Shown one piece after another: positions 15,770-25,294 of a DNA stretch of 64,000 nt (positions are counted from its first letter, which is position 1; each line of letters begins with the position of its first letter). Source of the stretch: Sphingomonas aurantiaca. GTDB lineage: Bacteria; Pseudomonadota; Alphaproteobacteria; Sphingomonadales; Sphingomonadaceae. The stretch covers positions 248,001 through 312,000 of the forward strand of contig NZ_QAOG01000001.1 of assembly GCF_003050705.1 (NCBI RefSeq). Reading direction: 5' to 3'. The position numbers were made by a program, and so were the translations under genes. The notes below the pieces were generated by a model that saw nothing but the letters and a program-made list of their open reading frames with translations, was not told the DNA's origin and did no database searches.

Positions 15770-16695
15770 AGACGCTCGTCTGGGTCGAACATGACGGTCA
15801 GGCCGTCAAGGATGCCACGCTTTCTACCGTAACTGCGGCGAGCCAGCTCGGCGAAGTCCATCTGCTGGTCGCCGGCCAGGGCGTCGACGGCGTCGCAGCC
15901 GAGGCCGCCAAGATCGCCGGCGTCGGCAAGGTGCATGTCGCCGACGACGCCGCGTTCGCGCATGCGCTCGCCGAGAACGTTGCGCCGCTGATCGTTGAGT
16001 TGATGGGGCATCACGATGCGTTCGTTGCGCCGTCGACCACGCACGGCAAGAACATCGCGCCGCGCGTCGCCGCGCTGCTCGACGTCATGCAGATCAGCGA
16101 CATCCTGTCGGTCGAGAGCGAGGACACGTTCACGCGCCCGATCTATGCGGGCAACGCCATTGCAACCGTACAGTCGTCGGATGCCAAGAAGGTGATCACG
16201 GTGCGTGGCACGGCGTTCGCCAAGGCTGTGACCGAGGGTGGTTCGGGCGAGATCGAGGTGGTCGCGTCGACCGGCGACAAGGGTTTGTCGACCTTTGCCG
16301 GCTCGGAAATCGCCAAGAACGAGCGTCCGGAGCTGACCAGCGCGAAGATCATCGTGTCGGGCGGCCGTGCGCTGGCCTCGAGCGATCAGTTCCATTCGCT
16401 GATCGATCCGCTCGCCGACAAGCTGGGCGCGGGCGTCGGTGCCTCGCGCGCCGCGGTCGACGCGGGCTATGCGCCGAACGACTATCAGGTTGGCCAGACC
16501 GGCAAGATCGTCGCCCCGGAAGTGTATGTCGCGGTTGGCATCTCGGGGGCTATCCAGCATCTTGCGGGGATGAAGGACTCGAAGGTCATCATCGCGATCA
16601 ACAAGGACGAGGACGCGCCGATCTTCCAGGTCGCGGACATCGGCCTAGTCGGCGATCTGTTCAAGATCGTGCCGGAGCTGACGGAGAAACTGTAA
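15766..16695 (+). CDS. etfA: Electron transfer flavoprotein alpha subunit
   Basis: This 309-residue FAD-binding partner of EtfB starts with GTG at 15766, overlapping the etfB stop. The C-terminal FAD domain shows [12 protein letters not shown], the motif [20 protein letters not shown] and [20 protein letters not shown], all characteristic of the ETF alpha family. The N-terminal domain is the more variable nucleotide-like fold. The two subunits should be made in equal amounts through translational coupling. Hairpins follow downstream and probably end the transcript. Confidence 0.97.
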   Translation: MKTLVWVEHDGQAVKDATLSTVTAASQLGEVHLLVAGQGVDGVAAEAAKIAGVGKVHVADDAAFAHALAENVAPLIVELMGHHDAFVAPSTTHGKNIAPRVAALLDVMQISDILSVESEDTFTRPIYAGNAIATVQSSDAKKVITVRGTAFAKAVTEGGSGEIEVVASTGDKGLSTFAGSEIAKNERPELTSAKIIVSGGRALASSDQFHSLIDPLADKLGAGVGASRAAVDAGYAPNDYQVGQTGKIVAPEVYVAVGISGAIQHLAGMKDSKVIIAINKDEDAPIFQVADIGLVGDLFKIVPELTEKL

Positions 16696-16825
16696 GCCCG
16701 AGCGAGGCGTGCGAAAGCGCGCCGCTGCGAACCAGCGCAGCGCAGGTTCGCACGCGACGGGCCGGCCGGCGGCTCTCCAGCGCCGACCGACGCCGCGGGA
16801 TTTACTCCCGCGGCGCGCGCCAAGT

Positions 16826-16860
16826 ACGGGCGGTGTGACTACGGTCGCACCGCCCGTTCT
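16826..16860 (+). terminator. Probable terminator downstream of etfA
   Basis: ACGGGCGGTG (16826-16835) pairs perfectly with CACCGCCCGT (16848-16857) around a 12-base loop and is followed by TCTCGT. The U-tract is weak. A second perfect hairpin sits just upstream at 16792-16814. Confidence 0.5.
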
Positions 16861-17030
16861 CGTATCATCGCCAGCGCACCGCCCGCCCAATCACGCCAAG
16901 CGCGTTCCGGTATCCACTGTTCCGCACCAACCCGACATAGGTCTCGGGGGAACAATAGCCCCCGACCCCGTCATTGCTTGTCGCCGTCACGAAAGGTCCG
17001 GCCGCGATCGAGCGACAGTCCGCTCCTCCT

Positions 17031-17085
17031 TGTTCTCCCGCGAAGGCGGGAGCCCAGTCTGGGTCCCCGCCTTCGCGGGGAAACA
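17031..17085. repeat. Dispersed palindrome, 'TGTTCTCCCGCG' family, second copy
   Basis: The left arm is the same 22-base sequence as at 9856-9877. The right arm (CCCCGCCTTCGCGGGGAAAC) differs by a few substitutions that mostly lower the pairing. The spacer CCCAGTCTGGGT is itself palindromic. Confidence 0.85.
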
Positions 17086-17225
17086 AGGCTACCGTTGTTC
17101 CTGGGGAATAAGGGGCGAGCAAGTCCGGGGGCAGCAGCCCTTGACTGAGACGTATCGCAAGTGCCGGCGGCCCAACCCCAATTCGCGGAGTTGTCGCCCA
17201 CCGTCGCCCTCCCCAATTAGCCGGG

Positions 17226-18002
17226 ATGTACGGTGTCCATCCGAACCCGCGCGATCGCCTGATATCCGCGGGCGGTGCCACGATCCTGTGTGGCGTCTTG
17301 GGCTACGCGCTGATCCTCGGTCTCGGTGTGTGCATGCCCGTCGCCATCCCCGACGCGCTGAAGACGTTCGCAATCGGCCCCGCCCCGCCCCCGCCCCCGC
17401 CGCCGCCGCCGCCGCCGCCCGAAACGATCATCCCTCGGCCGGCGACACGCCATCGTCCCGAAGGCGCGGCGGCGCCCGCCAACCTGCGCGCGAACGCCAC
17501 CGACACCGTCGTACCCACGCCGATCGTGCCGCCGCCCGTTCCACCGCCGCCGGTCATCGTCGCGCTGAAGCCCGGCCCCGGCAGCGAGGCCACCACCGGG
17601 GCCGCGCCCATCCTAGGCCCCGGAACCGGCGCGGGTGGCTATGGCGACGGCAGGAGCAGCGGCCGCTCCGGGTATGGCGACGGCGATGGCGGCGCCGAGA
17701 CCCCGCCAAAGCTGCTCAACGGCCGTTTCAAGACCAAGGACTTCCCCAATGCCGAGGCGGTGATCGGCGCGGGCGGGATCGTCGGCGTGCGCTACACGGT
17801 CGAGACCGACGGCAGCGTCACGCACTGCGCGATCATGCGCTCGAGCGGCAATGCGGTGCTCGATGCGACCACCTGCCGCCTGATCGAACTGCGCTTTCGC
17901 TATCGCCCGTGGCGCGATGCGGCGGGGCGGCCGGTCCGCTCGACCGTCGTCCGCAACCAGTCATGGGTCAACCAGCGCGGACCGCCGTCGCGCGGCGACT
18001 GA
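17226..18002 (+). CDS. Energy transducer TonB family protein (second)
   Basis: This 258-residue TonB-like protein has a membrane segment at about residues 17-37 (TILCGVLGYALILGLGV), a run of 12 prolines near residues 54-65, a further Pro/Gly-rich spacer and a C-terminal TonB domain from about LNGRFKTKDFPNAEAVIG. That domain contains GIVGVRYTVETDGSVTHCAI and ELRFRYRPWRDAAGRPV. The Gly-Tyr-Gly-Asp spacer around residues 135-155 is unusual for TonB and probably flexible. No ExbB/ExbD genes are adjacent. The start is at 17226; no strong ribosome-binding site was identified. It differs clearly from the TonB gene at 8798. Confidence 0.82.
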   Translation: MYGVHPNPRDRLISAGGATILCGVLGYALILGLGVCMPVAIPDALKTFAIGPAPPPPPPPPPPPPETIIPRPATRHRPEGAAAPANLRANATDTVVPTPIVPPPVPPPPVIVALKPGPGSEATTGAAPILGPGTGAGGYGDGRSSGRSGYGDGDGGAETPPKLLNGRFKTKDFPNAEAVIGAGGIVGVRYTVETDGSVTHCAIMRSSGNAVLDATTCRLIELRFRYRPWRDAAGRPVRSTVVRNQSWVNQRGPPSRGD

Positions 18003-18011
18003 TCGAAGCCT

Positions 18012-19103
18012 CTACCGCCCGAGCCGTCCCCCGCTCAGGACCCGCGCGGCGGTTGGTGAAACCGCCATCAACGCGCGTCCCAGACCGATCGTGACGGCGA
18101 ACACCAGCAAAGGCTGGACCAGCAGATACGCCGGATACAGCCCCGCGCCGAGCGCGCCGGTCACCAGCCCGATCACTGGCCCGAACAGCCACAACAGCAC
18201 GAGATGATCGCAAAAGGCGAGAAATCCGTAGCGCTCGATTCCCCGCAAGCCCTCTGCGCAGCGGCTCCCCGCCAACGCCCACGCCACGCGCCAGAAGAGC
18301 ACCGCGGACGCCAGGCGAAACACGATATCGAACGCTGCCATCGCGTGCGGATGTGCGTCGAAGAAGACATTTCCCAGCAACGCCGTCCAGAGCCGCGGCG
18401 CGATCAGCACCACGAACGGCAGCGCGCACAGCGCGACCGGCCACCGCGCGACCGCCTCCGGGACGCCGAACCGCCGCGCGGCGATGCCCGCGGTAAAGAA
18501 GAGCAGGATCTGCGGCCGCAACAGCAAGGGCACGTGCACCCCGGATACACTCCACGCGACGACTATGATCGAAACCACCGCCAGCCATCGACTCGACGCC
18601 CGGACCAGGAGCGGCGCGATCATCATCGCGACGAACAGGTCGCGCAGGAACGGCATCTGCACGTTGATATCATTGGCATGGACGAGCGGAACGAGTTCGT
18701 TGATCGTCCAGCCGATGCTCGACGGCGTCGGCGCCTTCAGGTTGCCGAACGTCGCCGCGGCACCGACCAGCAGGATCGCGATCGCGTTCCACAGCAACAT
18801 CGGGAGCAGGATCGTCCGCGCCTTGCCGCGCAGGAACGTGCCGTAGGGCTGGCGCATCGCGGTCGAGACGACCAGCCAACCCGAGATCATGCCGAGCAGC
18901 GGCACGGCGCTGCGTCCGAACACCTCGCCCAGCACGGTGCGCAGGATCGCCTGTCCGGCGAACGCCACCGCCGCGAGCTCCTCGGCGGTTCGCCCGGTCC
19001 AGGCGTGGACATAGACGATCCCCATGATCCCGATCAGCCGCGCGATCGCGATCGCGGTGGAAAGTCGGCTCTCCGCGCCGCGTGCCGGTTCGGCGGTCCC
19101 CAT
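18012..19103 (-). CDS. Acyltransferase 3 family membrane protein
   Basis: This 363-residue protein has about ten membrane segments and an N-terminal family signature: RLIGIMGIVYVHAW, with the conserved histidine, and later FGRSAVPLLGMISGWLV. Acyltransferase 3 proteins O-acylate surface polysaccharides, lipids or other extracytoplasmic substrates; the substrate here is unknown. The ATG at 19103 is preferred to a TTG two codons upstream. It converges with the TonB gene (ten bases between stops) and diverges from the dipeptidase gene. Nothing nearby identifies the acceptor. Confidence 0.85.
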   Translation of the reverse strand: MGTAEPARGAESRLSTAIAIARLIGIMGIVYVHAWTGRTAEELAAVAFAGQAILRTVLGEVFGRSAVPLLGMISGWLVVSTAMRQPYGTFLRGKARTILLPMLLWNAIAILLVGAAATFGNLKAPTPSSIGWTINELVPLVHANDINVQMPFLRDLFVAMMIAPLLVRASSRWLAVVSIIVVAWSVSGVHVPLLLRPQILLFFTAGIAARRFGVPEAVARWPVALCALPFVVLIAPRLWTALLGNVFFDAHPHAMAAFDIVFRLASAVLFWRVAWALAGSRCAEGLRGIERYGFLAFCDHLVLLWLFGPVIGLVTGALGAGLYPAYLLVQPLLVFAVTIGLGRALMAVSPTAARVLSGGRLGR

Positions 19104-19206
19104 GTTCAAATGCGCCCCTCCGCCTGCGTGTTGCGCGCGCCTTACCCGGCTTGTCGCGCGCGAACACTGTGTTCAGGATGGAGCGGACGTTACGGGGGAC
19201 AAAGAC

Positions 19207-20436
19207 ATGATCGCCGCTTTCCTGCTTATGGCTGCGCAGGCGGGGCCCGACGCGGTCCTATCCCGCCGAGTCGAGCGCGTGCTGAAGCGGAGCCCGGTCA
19301 TCGACGGTCATAACGACCTAGCCTGGGAGATCCGCGAGCTGCACGACGCGAAGGTCGAGGCGGTCGATCTGTCGGTGGACACCGCGCAGCTGCCCAATCC
19401 GCTCCAGACCGACATTCCCCGTCTGCGCAAGGGCCATGTCGGCGGCCAGTTCTGGTCGGTCTACATCCCCGCCGACGCGCAGCGCGCGGTGGAGATGACG
19501 CTCGAGGAGATCGATATCGTCCGCCGCTTCGTCGCGGCGAACCCGGCGACGTTCGAACTGGCGACCACCGCCGCCGACATCCGCCGGATCGAGAAGGGCG
19601 GGCGGATCGCGTCGCTGATCGGGGTCGAGGGCGGGCACCAGATCGACGGTCGGCTCTCTGTGTTGCGCCAGTACCACGCGCTCGGCGTCGCCTATATGAC
19701 GCTGACGCACGGCAAGAGCCTGAACTGGGCGGACAGTGCAACCGACGCACCGCGCGCCAACGGGCTCAGCGACTTCGGGCGCCAAGTGATCGCCGAGATG
19801 AACCGGATCGGGATGATCGTCGACGTCAGCCATGTCTCGGACGCGACGATGGCCGCGGCGCTCGCCGCGACCAGGGCGCCGGTGATCGCCTCGCACTCCA
19901 GCGCGCGCGCGATCGCCGATGCACCGCGCAACATTCCCGACGCCCTGCTCCGCGCGATCGGCGCGAACGGGGGCGTGGTGATGGTGAACTTCTACCCGTC
20001 GTTCCTGTCGGGTGCGTGGCGGGGCTGGGACGGCGCGCGAACCGCCTATGCCAAGGGCATCGGCGTGCCGGCGGGGGTGTATGGTTCCAAGTCGCCCGCG
20101 CCTCTTGTCGCGTGGGACGCCGCGCATCCCGAACCGCATGTCACCGCCGCGACGGTGGCCGATCATGTCGAGCATATCGCGCAAATCGCTGGCCACGATC
20201 ATGTCGGGATCGGGGGCGACTTCGATGGCATCCAGGGCACCGGGCCGATCGGGCTGAAGGGCGTCGACGGCTATCCGCTGCTGTTCGCCGAACTCGCGCG
20301 GCGGGGGTGGAGCGATGGCGATCTGGCGAAACTGTCGGGGGGCAACGTCCTGCGCGTGATGGAGGCGGTGGAAGGCGTTGCGAAGGCGATGGCCGGGCTA
20401 CCGCCCGTCGATGCGACCGATGTGGCGTCGCGATAG
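19207..20436 (+). CDS. Membrane dipeptidase (peptidase family M19)
   Basis: This 409-residue zinc dipeptidase has an amidohydrolase-like TIM barrel. The first metal site is VIDGHNDLAW near residue 38. The bridging glutamate region is LIGVEGGHQIDGRL, the second-site histidines lie in MTLTHGKSLNW and IVDVSHVSDATM, with SHSSARAI following, and the substrate region ends with HVGIGGDFDG. The N-terminus MIAAFLLMAAQAG is hydrophobic and short, perhaps a signal peptide. The ATG at 19207 is preceded by GGGGGACAAAG; a longer open frame upstream to 19024 lies antisense to the acyltransferase and is rejected. It probably cleaves dipeptides or related compounds in the envelope. Confidence 0.92.
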   Translation: MIAAFLLMAAQAGPDAVLSRRVERVLKRSPVIDGHNDLAWEIRELHDAKVEAVDLSVDTAQLPNPLQTDIPRLRKGHVGGQFWSVYIPADAQRAVEMTLEEIDIVRRFVAANPATFELATTAADIRRIEKGGRIASLIGVEGGHQIDGRLSVLRQYHALGVAYMTLTHGKSLNWADSATDAPRANGLSDFGRQVIAEMNRIGMIVDVSHVSDATMAAALAATRAPVIASHSSARAIADAPRNIPDALLRAIGANGGVVMVNFYPSFLSGAWRGWDGARTAYAKGIGVPAGVYGSKSPAPLVAWDAAHPEPHVTAATVADHVEHIAQIAGHDHVGIGGDFDGIQGTGPIGLKGVDGYPLLFAELARRGWSDGDLAKLSGGNVLRVMEAVEGVAKAMAGLPPVDATDVASR

Positions 20437-20478
20437 GGTCTTGGCCTTCGCGCAAGCCGCAACCGTGACGGCCAAACC

Positions 20479-20570
20479 TCGTCGCCCCAGCGAAAGCTGA
20501 GGTATCCTTCCGTATCAGGCAACGCGTACTTAACGGAGATATCCCAGCGTTCGCTGGGATGACGGTGGGA
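20479..20570. repeat. Dispersed palindrome, 'CGTCxCCCCAGCG' family
   Basis: The left arm TCGTCGCCCCAGCGAAAGCT and the right arm AGCGTTCGCTGGGATGACGG flank an AT-richer centre. It lies between the dipeptidase and the MFS gene, which converge here. It is related to the elements at 7591 (inside ribD), 42711 and the half copy at 25727. Confidence 0.8.
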
Positions 20571-20576
20571 GGAGTG

Positions 20577-21809
20577 TCAGGGATCCGGCATTCGCTGCGG
20601 CACCGGCGGCTCCACCACCAGCGGCGGTACGGTGCGCAGGACCAGCCCGATCACCAGCGCCGCCACGCCGAGCACCAGGCAGAACGCGGTCACCCCCGGC
20701 CAGCCGGCATGCGTCCACGCGACCCCGCCGGCGGACCCGAGCACGCTCGACCCCATATAGTAGAAGAACAAGTAGAACGCCGCCGCCTGCCCGCGCGCGG
20801 CTTGCGCGCGGCGGCCGACCCAGGCGCTGGCGATCGAATGCGCGCCGAAAAAGCCGATCGTCACCACCGCGATCCCCGCGATCACCAGCGCCAGCGGAGT
20901 CATCGCAGTCAGCGCGACGCCGACGATCAGCAGCACCACCGGGATCCAGAAGATCGTCCGCCGCCCGCGCCGCCCGGCGAGCGTGCCGAACTTCGCCGAG
21001 CTGACCGATCCCAGCACATAGAGCAGGAACACCGCCCCGACTGCCGCCTGGCTGAGGCCGTACGGCGCGCGTATCAACCGGAAGCCGGCATAATTGTAGA
21101 TCGTGACGAACACGCCCATCAGCAGGAACGCCTCCAGATACAGCAGCGGCATCGCGCGGTCAGTGAACAGCGATCCGGCACTGCGCAGCAACGCCCCCGG
21201 CCGCCCCACGCTCGGCGTGAAATTGCGCGAGGGCGGAGACAGCCGGCGAAACGCCTCCGCCATCGCCAGCCCGGCGATCCCCACCGAGGCGAGCGCCCAG
21301 CGCCAGCCTTCGAGATCGGCGACGACGCTGACGACCAGCCGCCCCGCCATCCCACCAAGCGCACTCCCCGCGATATACAGTCCCATCGCCGCGCCGACCG
21401 CGCCCGCATCGACCTCCTCCGCGACATAGGCCATCGCCACCGCGGGCACGCCTGCCAGCGCGACGCCGGTCAGGAAACGCAGCACGAGCAACCCGCTCCA
21501 CCCCGGCACGACCGCCGCCGCCACGGTCAGCGCACCCGCCGCGAACATCGCCGCGATCATCAACGGCCGCCGCCCGACCCGGTCCGAGACGAACCCGGCA
21601 AACAGGATGCCGATCGCCAAGGGCCCGGTCGCGAGCGACACCGCCAGCGAGGCGGCCTCCGCGGTCAGGCCATATTGCGCGGCGAACAGCGGCAGCAACG
21701 GCTGCACCGAATAGAGCAGCGAGAAGGTCGAAAAGCCTGCAAACAGCATCGCCAGCGTCAGCCGGCGATAGGCGGGTGTGCCCAGAGAAATTGGCGCCTC
21801 AGAAGCCAC
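20577..21809 (-). CDS. MFS transporter
   Basis: This 410-residue inner membrane protein has 12 hydrophobic segments. Between segments 2 and 3 it shows the major facilitator motif A as GFVSDRVGRRPLMI, and a related loop KFGTLAGRRGRRTIFW between segments 8 and 9. Overall it resembles the YnfM-like sugar/drug exporter group, but the substrate cannot be assigned. The ATG at 21809 lies inside the 3' end of the deacetylase-family gene upstream (11-base overlap), so the two are probably co-translated. That coupling suggests a linked function such as export of a metabolite acted on by the deacetylase, but this is inference. Confidence 0.88.
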   Translation of the reverse strand: MASEAPISLGTPAYRRLTLAMLFAGFSTFSLLYSVQPLLPLFAAQYGLTAEAASLAVSLATGPLAIGILFAGFVSDRVGRRPLMIAAMFAAGALTVAAAVVPGWSGLLVLRFLTGVALAGVPAVAMAYVAEEVDAGAVGAAMGLYIAGSALGGMAGRLVVSVVADLEGWRWALASVGIAGLAMAEAFRRLSPPSRNFTPSVGRPGALLRSAGSLFTDRAMPLLYLEAFLLMGVFVTIYNYAGFRLIRAPYGLSQAAVGAVFLLYVLGSVSSAKFGTLAGRRGRRTIFWIPVVLLIVGVALTAMTPLALVIAGIAVVTIGFFGAHSIASAWVGRRAQAARGQAAAFYLFFYYMGSSVLGSAGGVAWTHAGWPGVTAFCLVLGVAALVIGLVLRTVPPLVVEPPVPQRMPDP

Positions 21810-22803
21810 TCAGGAAACTCGCGACGTTGTGGCCCAGCGCGTCGACCGCATAGCCGCCCTCCATGACAATGACGCTCGGCCAGCCACGGGCCGCGATATC
21901 GGCGGCGAGCACGGCATAGTTGGGCGTGGTCAGCGCGAAGTGCGAGATCGGATCGCCCTCCCACGTATCCGCGCCGAAGCTCACGACCAGCAGGCCCGGA
22001 TCGAAGGCCGCGATCGCGTCGAGCGCGGTGCTCTGTGCGGCGCGAAAGGCCTCGATCCGCGTGCCGTGGGGCAAGGGCAGGTTCAGCGTCGTGCCGAGCC
22101 CTTCACCCTCGCCGGTCTCGTCGGCATGGCCCCAGTAGAAGGGATAGTCGGTCTTCGGATCGGCATGGACCGAGGCATAGAAAACGTCGCCCCTGCCCGC
22201 GAAGATGTCCTGCGTGCCGTTGCCGTGGTGATAATCGATGTCGAGGATCGCGACGCGCGCGATCCCGGCGTCGCGCGCAGCCTGCGCGGCGATCGCGGCG
22301 GTGTTGAGATGGCAGTATCCGCCGCAATAATCGGCACCCGCATGATGACCGGGCGGACGGCACAGCGCGAACGCGGCGCGCTCGCCGTCGAGCACCGCGT
22401 GCGTGGCGGCGAGCGCGGACTGCGCGCTGCCGTACGAGGCGGCCCAGGCTTCGGCGGTGATCGGCGTGGTGGCATCGAAGCTGTGCGCACCGATCAGCGC
22501 GTCGATCCGCGTGAGATCGAGCGGACGGCGGCCGCGAACCGGGAACGCGTAGGGGATCGCATCGCCTTCGCGCCCCGCGTCGCGCCACAGCCGCGCGGCA
22601 TCCTTGAGGAACGCGGCATAGGCTTGCGTATGCACCGCCAGGATCGGCGCCTCGCCGCGATCCTCCGGCGCCTCGACCGGGCCGATCGCGCGGAGGATCG
22701 CATCTATGCGCGCGGGCGTCTCCGCATAGGCGGTGAACGCGCCGTTGTGCAGTTCGCGGGCTGGCGCATGGGTCCGCTGGGCATCGTCGAAGAACAGCCG
22801 CAT
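21799..22803 (-). CDS. Histone deacetylase / acetylpolyamine amidohydrolase family protein
   Basis: This 334-residue zinc amidohydrolase of the arginase/deacetylase fold has the charge-relay histidines in CRPPGHHAGADYCGGYC. The zinc ligands are the Asp and His in ILDIDYHHGNGTQDIF and the later Asp in SFGADTWEGDP. The C-terminal VIVMEGGYAVDALG holds the usual Gly-Gly-Tyr. Bacterial members remove acetyl groups from polyamines, acetoin-like or other small acetylated compounds. The ATG at 22803 follows GGAGC. It overlaps the MFS exporter gene by 11 bases. The specificity is not determined. Confidence 0.92.
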   Translation of the reverse strand: MRLFFDDAQRTHAPARELHNGAFTAYAETPARIDAILRAIGPVEAPEDRGEAPILAVHTQAYAAFLKDAARLWRDAGREGDAIPYAFPVRGRRPLDLTRIDALIGAHSFDATTPITAEAWAASYGSAQSALAATHAVLDGERAAFALCRPPGHHAGADYCGGYCHLNTAAIAAQAARDAGIARVAILDIDYHHGNGTQDIFAGRGDVFYASVHADPKTDYPFYWGHADETGEGEGLGTTLNLPLPHGTRIEAFRAAQSTALDAIAAFDPGLLVVSFGADTWEGDPISHFALTTPNYAVLAADIAARGWPSVIVMEGGYAVDALGHNVASFLSGF

Positions 22804-22894
22804 GTTTGCTCCTTGGTGCGCGGTCACGAGGGAAGAACCAACCGATCGCGCTGTGGGTCCTACCGGGTCCCGCGCGTTCGACCAATTCGACAGC

Positions 22895-23452
22895 CTAGAA
22901 CAGCGCCAGCTGCCGATCGTCCACGCCGTTCAGGAGCCAGCGACCGATCACGTCGTGCCGCATCTGGCCGACCCGGCTGTGGACCAGCACGAACGCGTCC
23001 GCGGTCCAGCCGATCGGCGCGATGTCGTGCGTGAACGGCGCGCCGTCGCGGTAGCCGAGCGTCATCCGCGGACTGGACCGGTGGCCTGCGCGCGCGGACA
23101 GCCCCGCCGCCTCGCGCGCCACCGCGATCCGCTGCCGCAGTGCGTCTAGCGAGGCGTTCGGGTGGCGCGAACACAGCGCGACGGATCGCTCGGTCCCGAC
23201 CGCGATATCGAACCGTAGCGCGAACGGTGCGGCCTCGACCGCATCGCCGATCGCCTTGAGGTCGCGCTCGAGCGCGGTCGACACGCGGTCATGGTCGTCG
23301 AGGATGTCGATCGTGACGTGGAGATGGTCGGGGCGCCGCTTCTGCCCCTCGGTCTCGAACCATGACGCCGCCTCGTTGATCTGGCGCGCGAGCGGTAGTG
23401 GCGGGCGGATCGCGAAGAACAGGCTGTGACGGGCGATCGGTCGATGAAACAT
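22895..23452 (-). CDS. 2'-5' RNA ligase (LigT/ThpR-like) family protein with altered second motif
   Basis: This 185-residue protein has the 2H phosphoesterase layout. The first HxT motif is intact at His45-Val-Thr47 in PDHLHVTIDIL. The second motif, expected as HxT about 80 residues later, reads Arg129-Met-Thr131 in RSSPRMTLGYRDG, so the second catalytic histidine is replaced. Members with both motifs open 2',3'-cyclic phosphates of RNA or nucleotides, so this protein may be inactive or binding-only. The ATG at 23452 has GGAAAG upstream; a GTG two codons earlier is too close to that site. It lies alone between the deacetylase gene and a repeat. Confidence 0.8.
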   Translation of the reverse strand: MFHRPIARHSLFFAIRPPLPLARQINEAASWFETEGQKRRPDHLHVTIDILDDHDRVSTALERDLKAIGDAVEAAPFALRFDIAVGTERSVALCSRHPNASLDALRQRIAVAREAAGLSARAGHRSSPRMTLGYRDGAPFTHDIAPIGWTADAFVLVHSRVGQMRHDVIGRWLLNGVDDRQLALF

Positions 23453-23542
23453 GGCCACTTTCCGGGTCGGGTGAAGGTGATCCTGTTGCTATTATGTTCT
23501 ATAATTCTTGTCGAGATCGGATGCGAGATGCCTGATCGAAGT

Positions 23543-23647
23543 ACCACCCCGGCGGAGGCCGGGGCCCAGTTGGAAAGGTTGCAGTAACGAAACGCCGCAC
23601 GCCGTTATGCAGGTTCCCCAACTGGGCCCCGGCCTCCGCCGGGGTGG
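23543..23647. repeat. Dispersed palindrome, 'ACCACCCCGGC' family, second copy
   Basis: The left end ACCACCCCGGCGGAGGCCGG and the right end CCGGCCTCCGCCGGGGTGG form near-perfect arms, extended inward by CAGTTGG and CCAACTG. It lies just beyond the lysS stop. The copy at 9657 sits near gltX, so both are close to the 3' end of a tRNA synthetase gene, probably by chance. Confidence 0.8.
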
Positions 23648-23669
23648 ATGGCTGTCGGGAGGTACGCCC

Positions 23670-25235
23670 TTACCGCGCCAAGGCCTCCGCGATCAGTTTG
23701 CGCGAGTTCGCCACGCCGTACAGCGCGATGAAGCTGCCCATCCGCGGCCCTTGCTCGGAGCCGAGCAGCGTCTCGTACAGCGCCTTGAACCAGTCGCGCA
23801 GGTTTTCGAACCCGCCGGTCTTGCCGATCTCGTAGACGATGTTCTGGATGTCCTCGGCACTCGCCTCAGCGGGCAGCGCGGCGAGTTCGGCGTCGAGCCG
23901 CTCGAGCGCCGCAACCTCGTGCGCCACGGGCGCGCGGCGGTTGAGCGTCGGCGCGACGAAATCGCGCCCATAGGCCAGCGCGTGATCGATCAGCTTGTCG
24001 AGCTCGGGATAGCTCTCCGCCGACGCATCGGGGACGTAGTTCGCCAGATACCCCCAGACCTGCGCCTTGCTCGCATCGCCCATCACGCCGACGAGGTTGA
24101 GCAGCAGCCCGAACGTCACCGGCAGCTCGCCCTCGGGCAGCTTGCCGTCATGGATGTGATGCACAGGATTGCCGAGCTTCTGCTTCAGATCCTGGGCCGC
24201 ATAATTGCCGCGGAACTGCCAATATTCGTCCACCGCGCGCGGGATCACGCCCATGTGCAGCGACTTGGCCTTTTTGGGCTCGCGATACGCGTAGAACGCC
24301 AAGCTCTCCTGCGGGCCATAGGTCAGCCACTGGTCGAGGCTGAGACCGTTGCCCTTGGACTTCGAGATCTTCTCGCCATTTTCGTCGAGGAACATCTCGT
24401 AGTTGAAGCCCTCGGGCGGGCGGCCGCCGAGCACGCGCGCGATCTTCGACGACTGCGTCACCGAATCGATCAGGTCCTTGCCCGCCATCTCGTAATCGAC
24501 GCCGAGCGCAACCCAGCGCATCGCCCAGTCGACCTTCCACTGGAGCTTGGCCTTGCCGCCAAGCACCGACTGCTCGATCCGCTGGCCCTCATCCTCAAAC
24601 GCGATCAGTCCGGCCTCGGCATCGATCACCTCGATCGGCACTTGCAGCACGATGCCACTGGTCGGCGAGATCGGAAGCACCGGCGAATAGGTCGCGCGGC
24701 GCTCGGCGCGCAACGTCGGCAGCATCACGTCCTGGATGCCCTGGAAATGCCGGAGCACGCCCTTCAGCGCCTCGTCGAAGCGGCCGCTGGTGTAATATTC
24801 GGTCGACGACGCGAATTCGTAATCGAAGCCGTAGCGATCGAGGAATTCGCGCAGGATCGCGTTGTTGTGCGCGGCAAAGCTCGAATGCGTGCCGAACGGA
24901 TCGGGGATCTGCGTGAGCGGCTTGCCGAGATGCTCGCGCAGCATGTCGCCGTTGGGAACGTTGTCGGGCACCTTGCGCAGCCCGTCCATGTCGTCCGAAA
25001 ACGCGATCAGCCGCGTCGGCGTGTCGCTCAGCGCGTGGAAGGCGTTGCGCACCATCGTCGTGCGCAAAACCTCGTTGAACGTGCCGATATGCGGCAGCCC
25101 CGACGGCCCATAGCCCGTTTCGAACAGCACCGGCGCGCCCGTTTTGCCGCTCGGATACCGCTTGAGGAGCTTGCGTGCCTCCTCATACGGCCAGGCTTTG
25201 GACTCAAGGGCGGCGGTGCGGAGTTCATCAGTCAT
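23670..25235 (-). CDS. lysS: Lysine--tRNA ligase, class I
   Basis: This 521-residue synthetase is of the archaeal-type class I family used instead of the class II enzyme by many alphaproteobacteria. The HIGH-type motif is GPSGLPHIG within [20 protein letters not shown], and the KMSKS loop is KISKSKGNG. The C-terminal helical anticodon-binding region follows from about residue 380. The length is normal. The ATG at 25235 is the natural start: [20 protein letters not shown]. It charges tRNA(Lys) in the cytosol. The symbol lysS is used for the function; some annotators use lysK for this class. Confidence 0.95.
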   Translation of the reverse strand: MTDELRTAALESKAWPYEEARKLLKRYPSGKTGAPVLFETGYGPSGLPHIGTFNEVLRTTMVRNAFHALSDTPTRLIAFSDDMDGLRKVPDNVPNGDMLREHLGKPLTQIPDPFGTHSSFAAHNNAILREFLDRYGFDYEFASSTEYYTSGRFDEALKGVLRHFQGIQDVMLPTLRAERRATYSPVLPISPTSGIVLQVPIEVIDAEAGLIAFEDEGQRIEQSVLGGKAKLQWKVDWAMRWVALGVDYEMAGKDLIDSVTQSSKIARVLGGRPPEGFNYEMFLDENGEKISKSKGNGLSLDQWLTYGPQESLAFYAYREPKKAKSLHMGVIPRAVDEYWQFRGNYAAQDLKQKLGNPVHHIHDGKLPEGELPVTFGLLLNLVGVMGDASKAQVWGYLANYVPDASAESYPELDKLIDHALAYGRDFVAPTLNRRAPVAHEVAALERLDAELAALPAEASAEDIQNIVYEIGKTGGFENLRDWFKALYETLLGSEQGPRMGSFIALYGVANSRKLIAEALAR

Positions 25236-25294
25236 ACCGCATCGCGATTAGCGCGTGCGCCGTTGCCCGTCACCCCCACACCGCCGCATGGGTC

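Larger units (their letters stand above)
16696..17225. other. Gene-free stretch of about 530 bases with hairpins and a palindrome
   Basis: No convincing gene was found here. The stretch holds a perfect nine-base-arm hairpin (GCCGCGGGA 16792-16800 with TCCCGCGGC 16806-16814), the probable etfA terminator at 16826 and the dispersed palindrome at 17031. The last 130 bases before the TonB gene start at 17226 should contain its promoter. Open frames through this part on both strands change with the repeat and look accidental. Confidence 0.5.
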
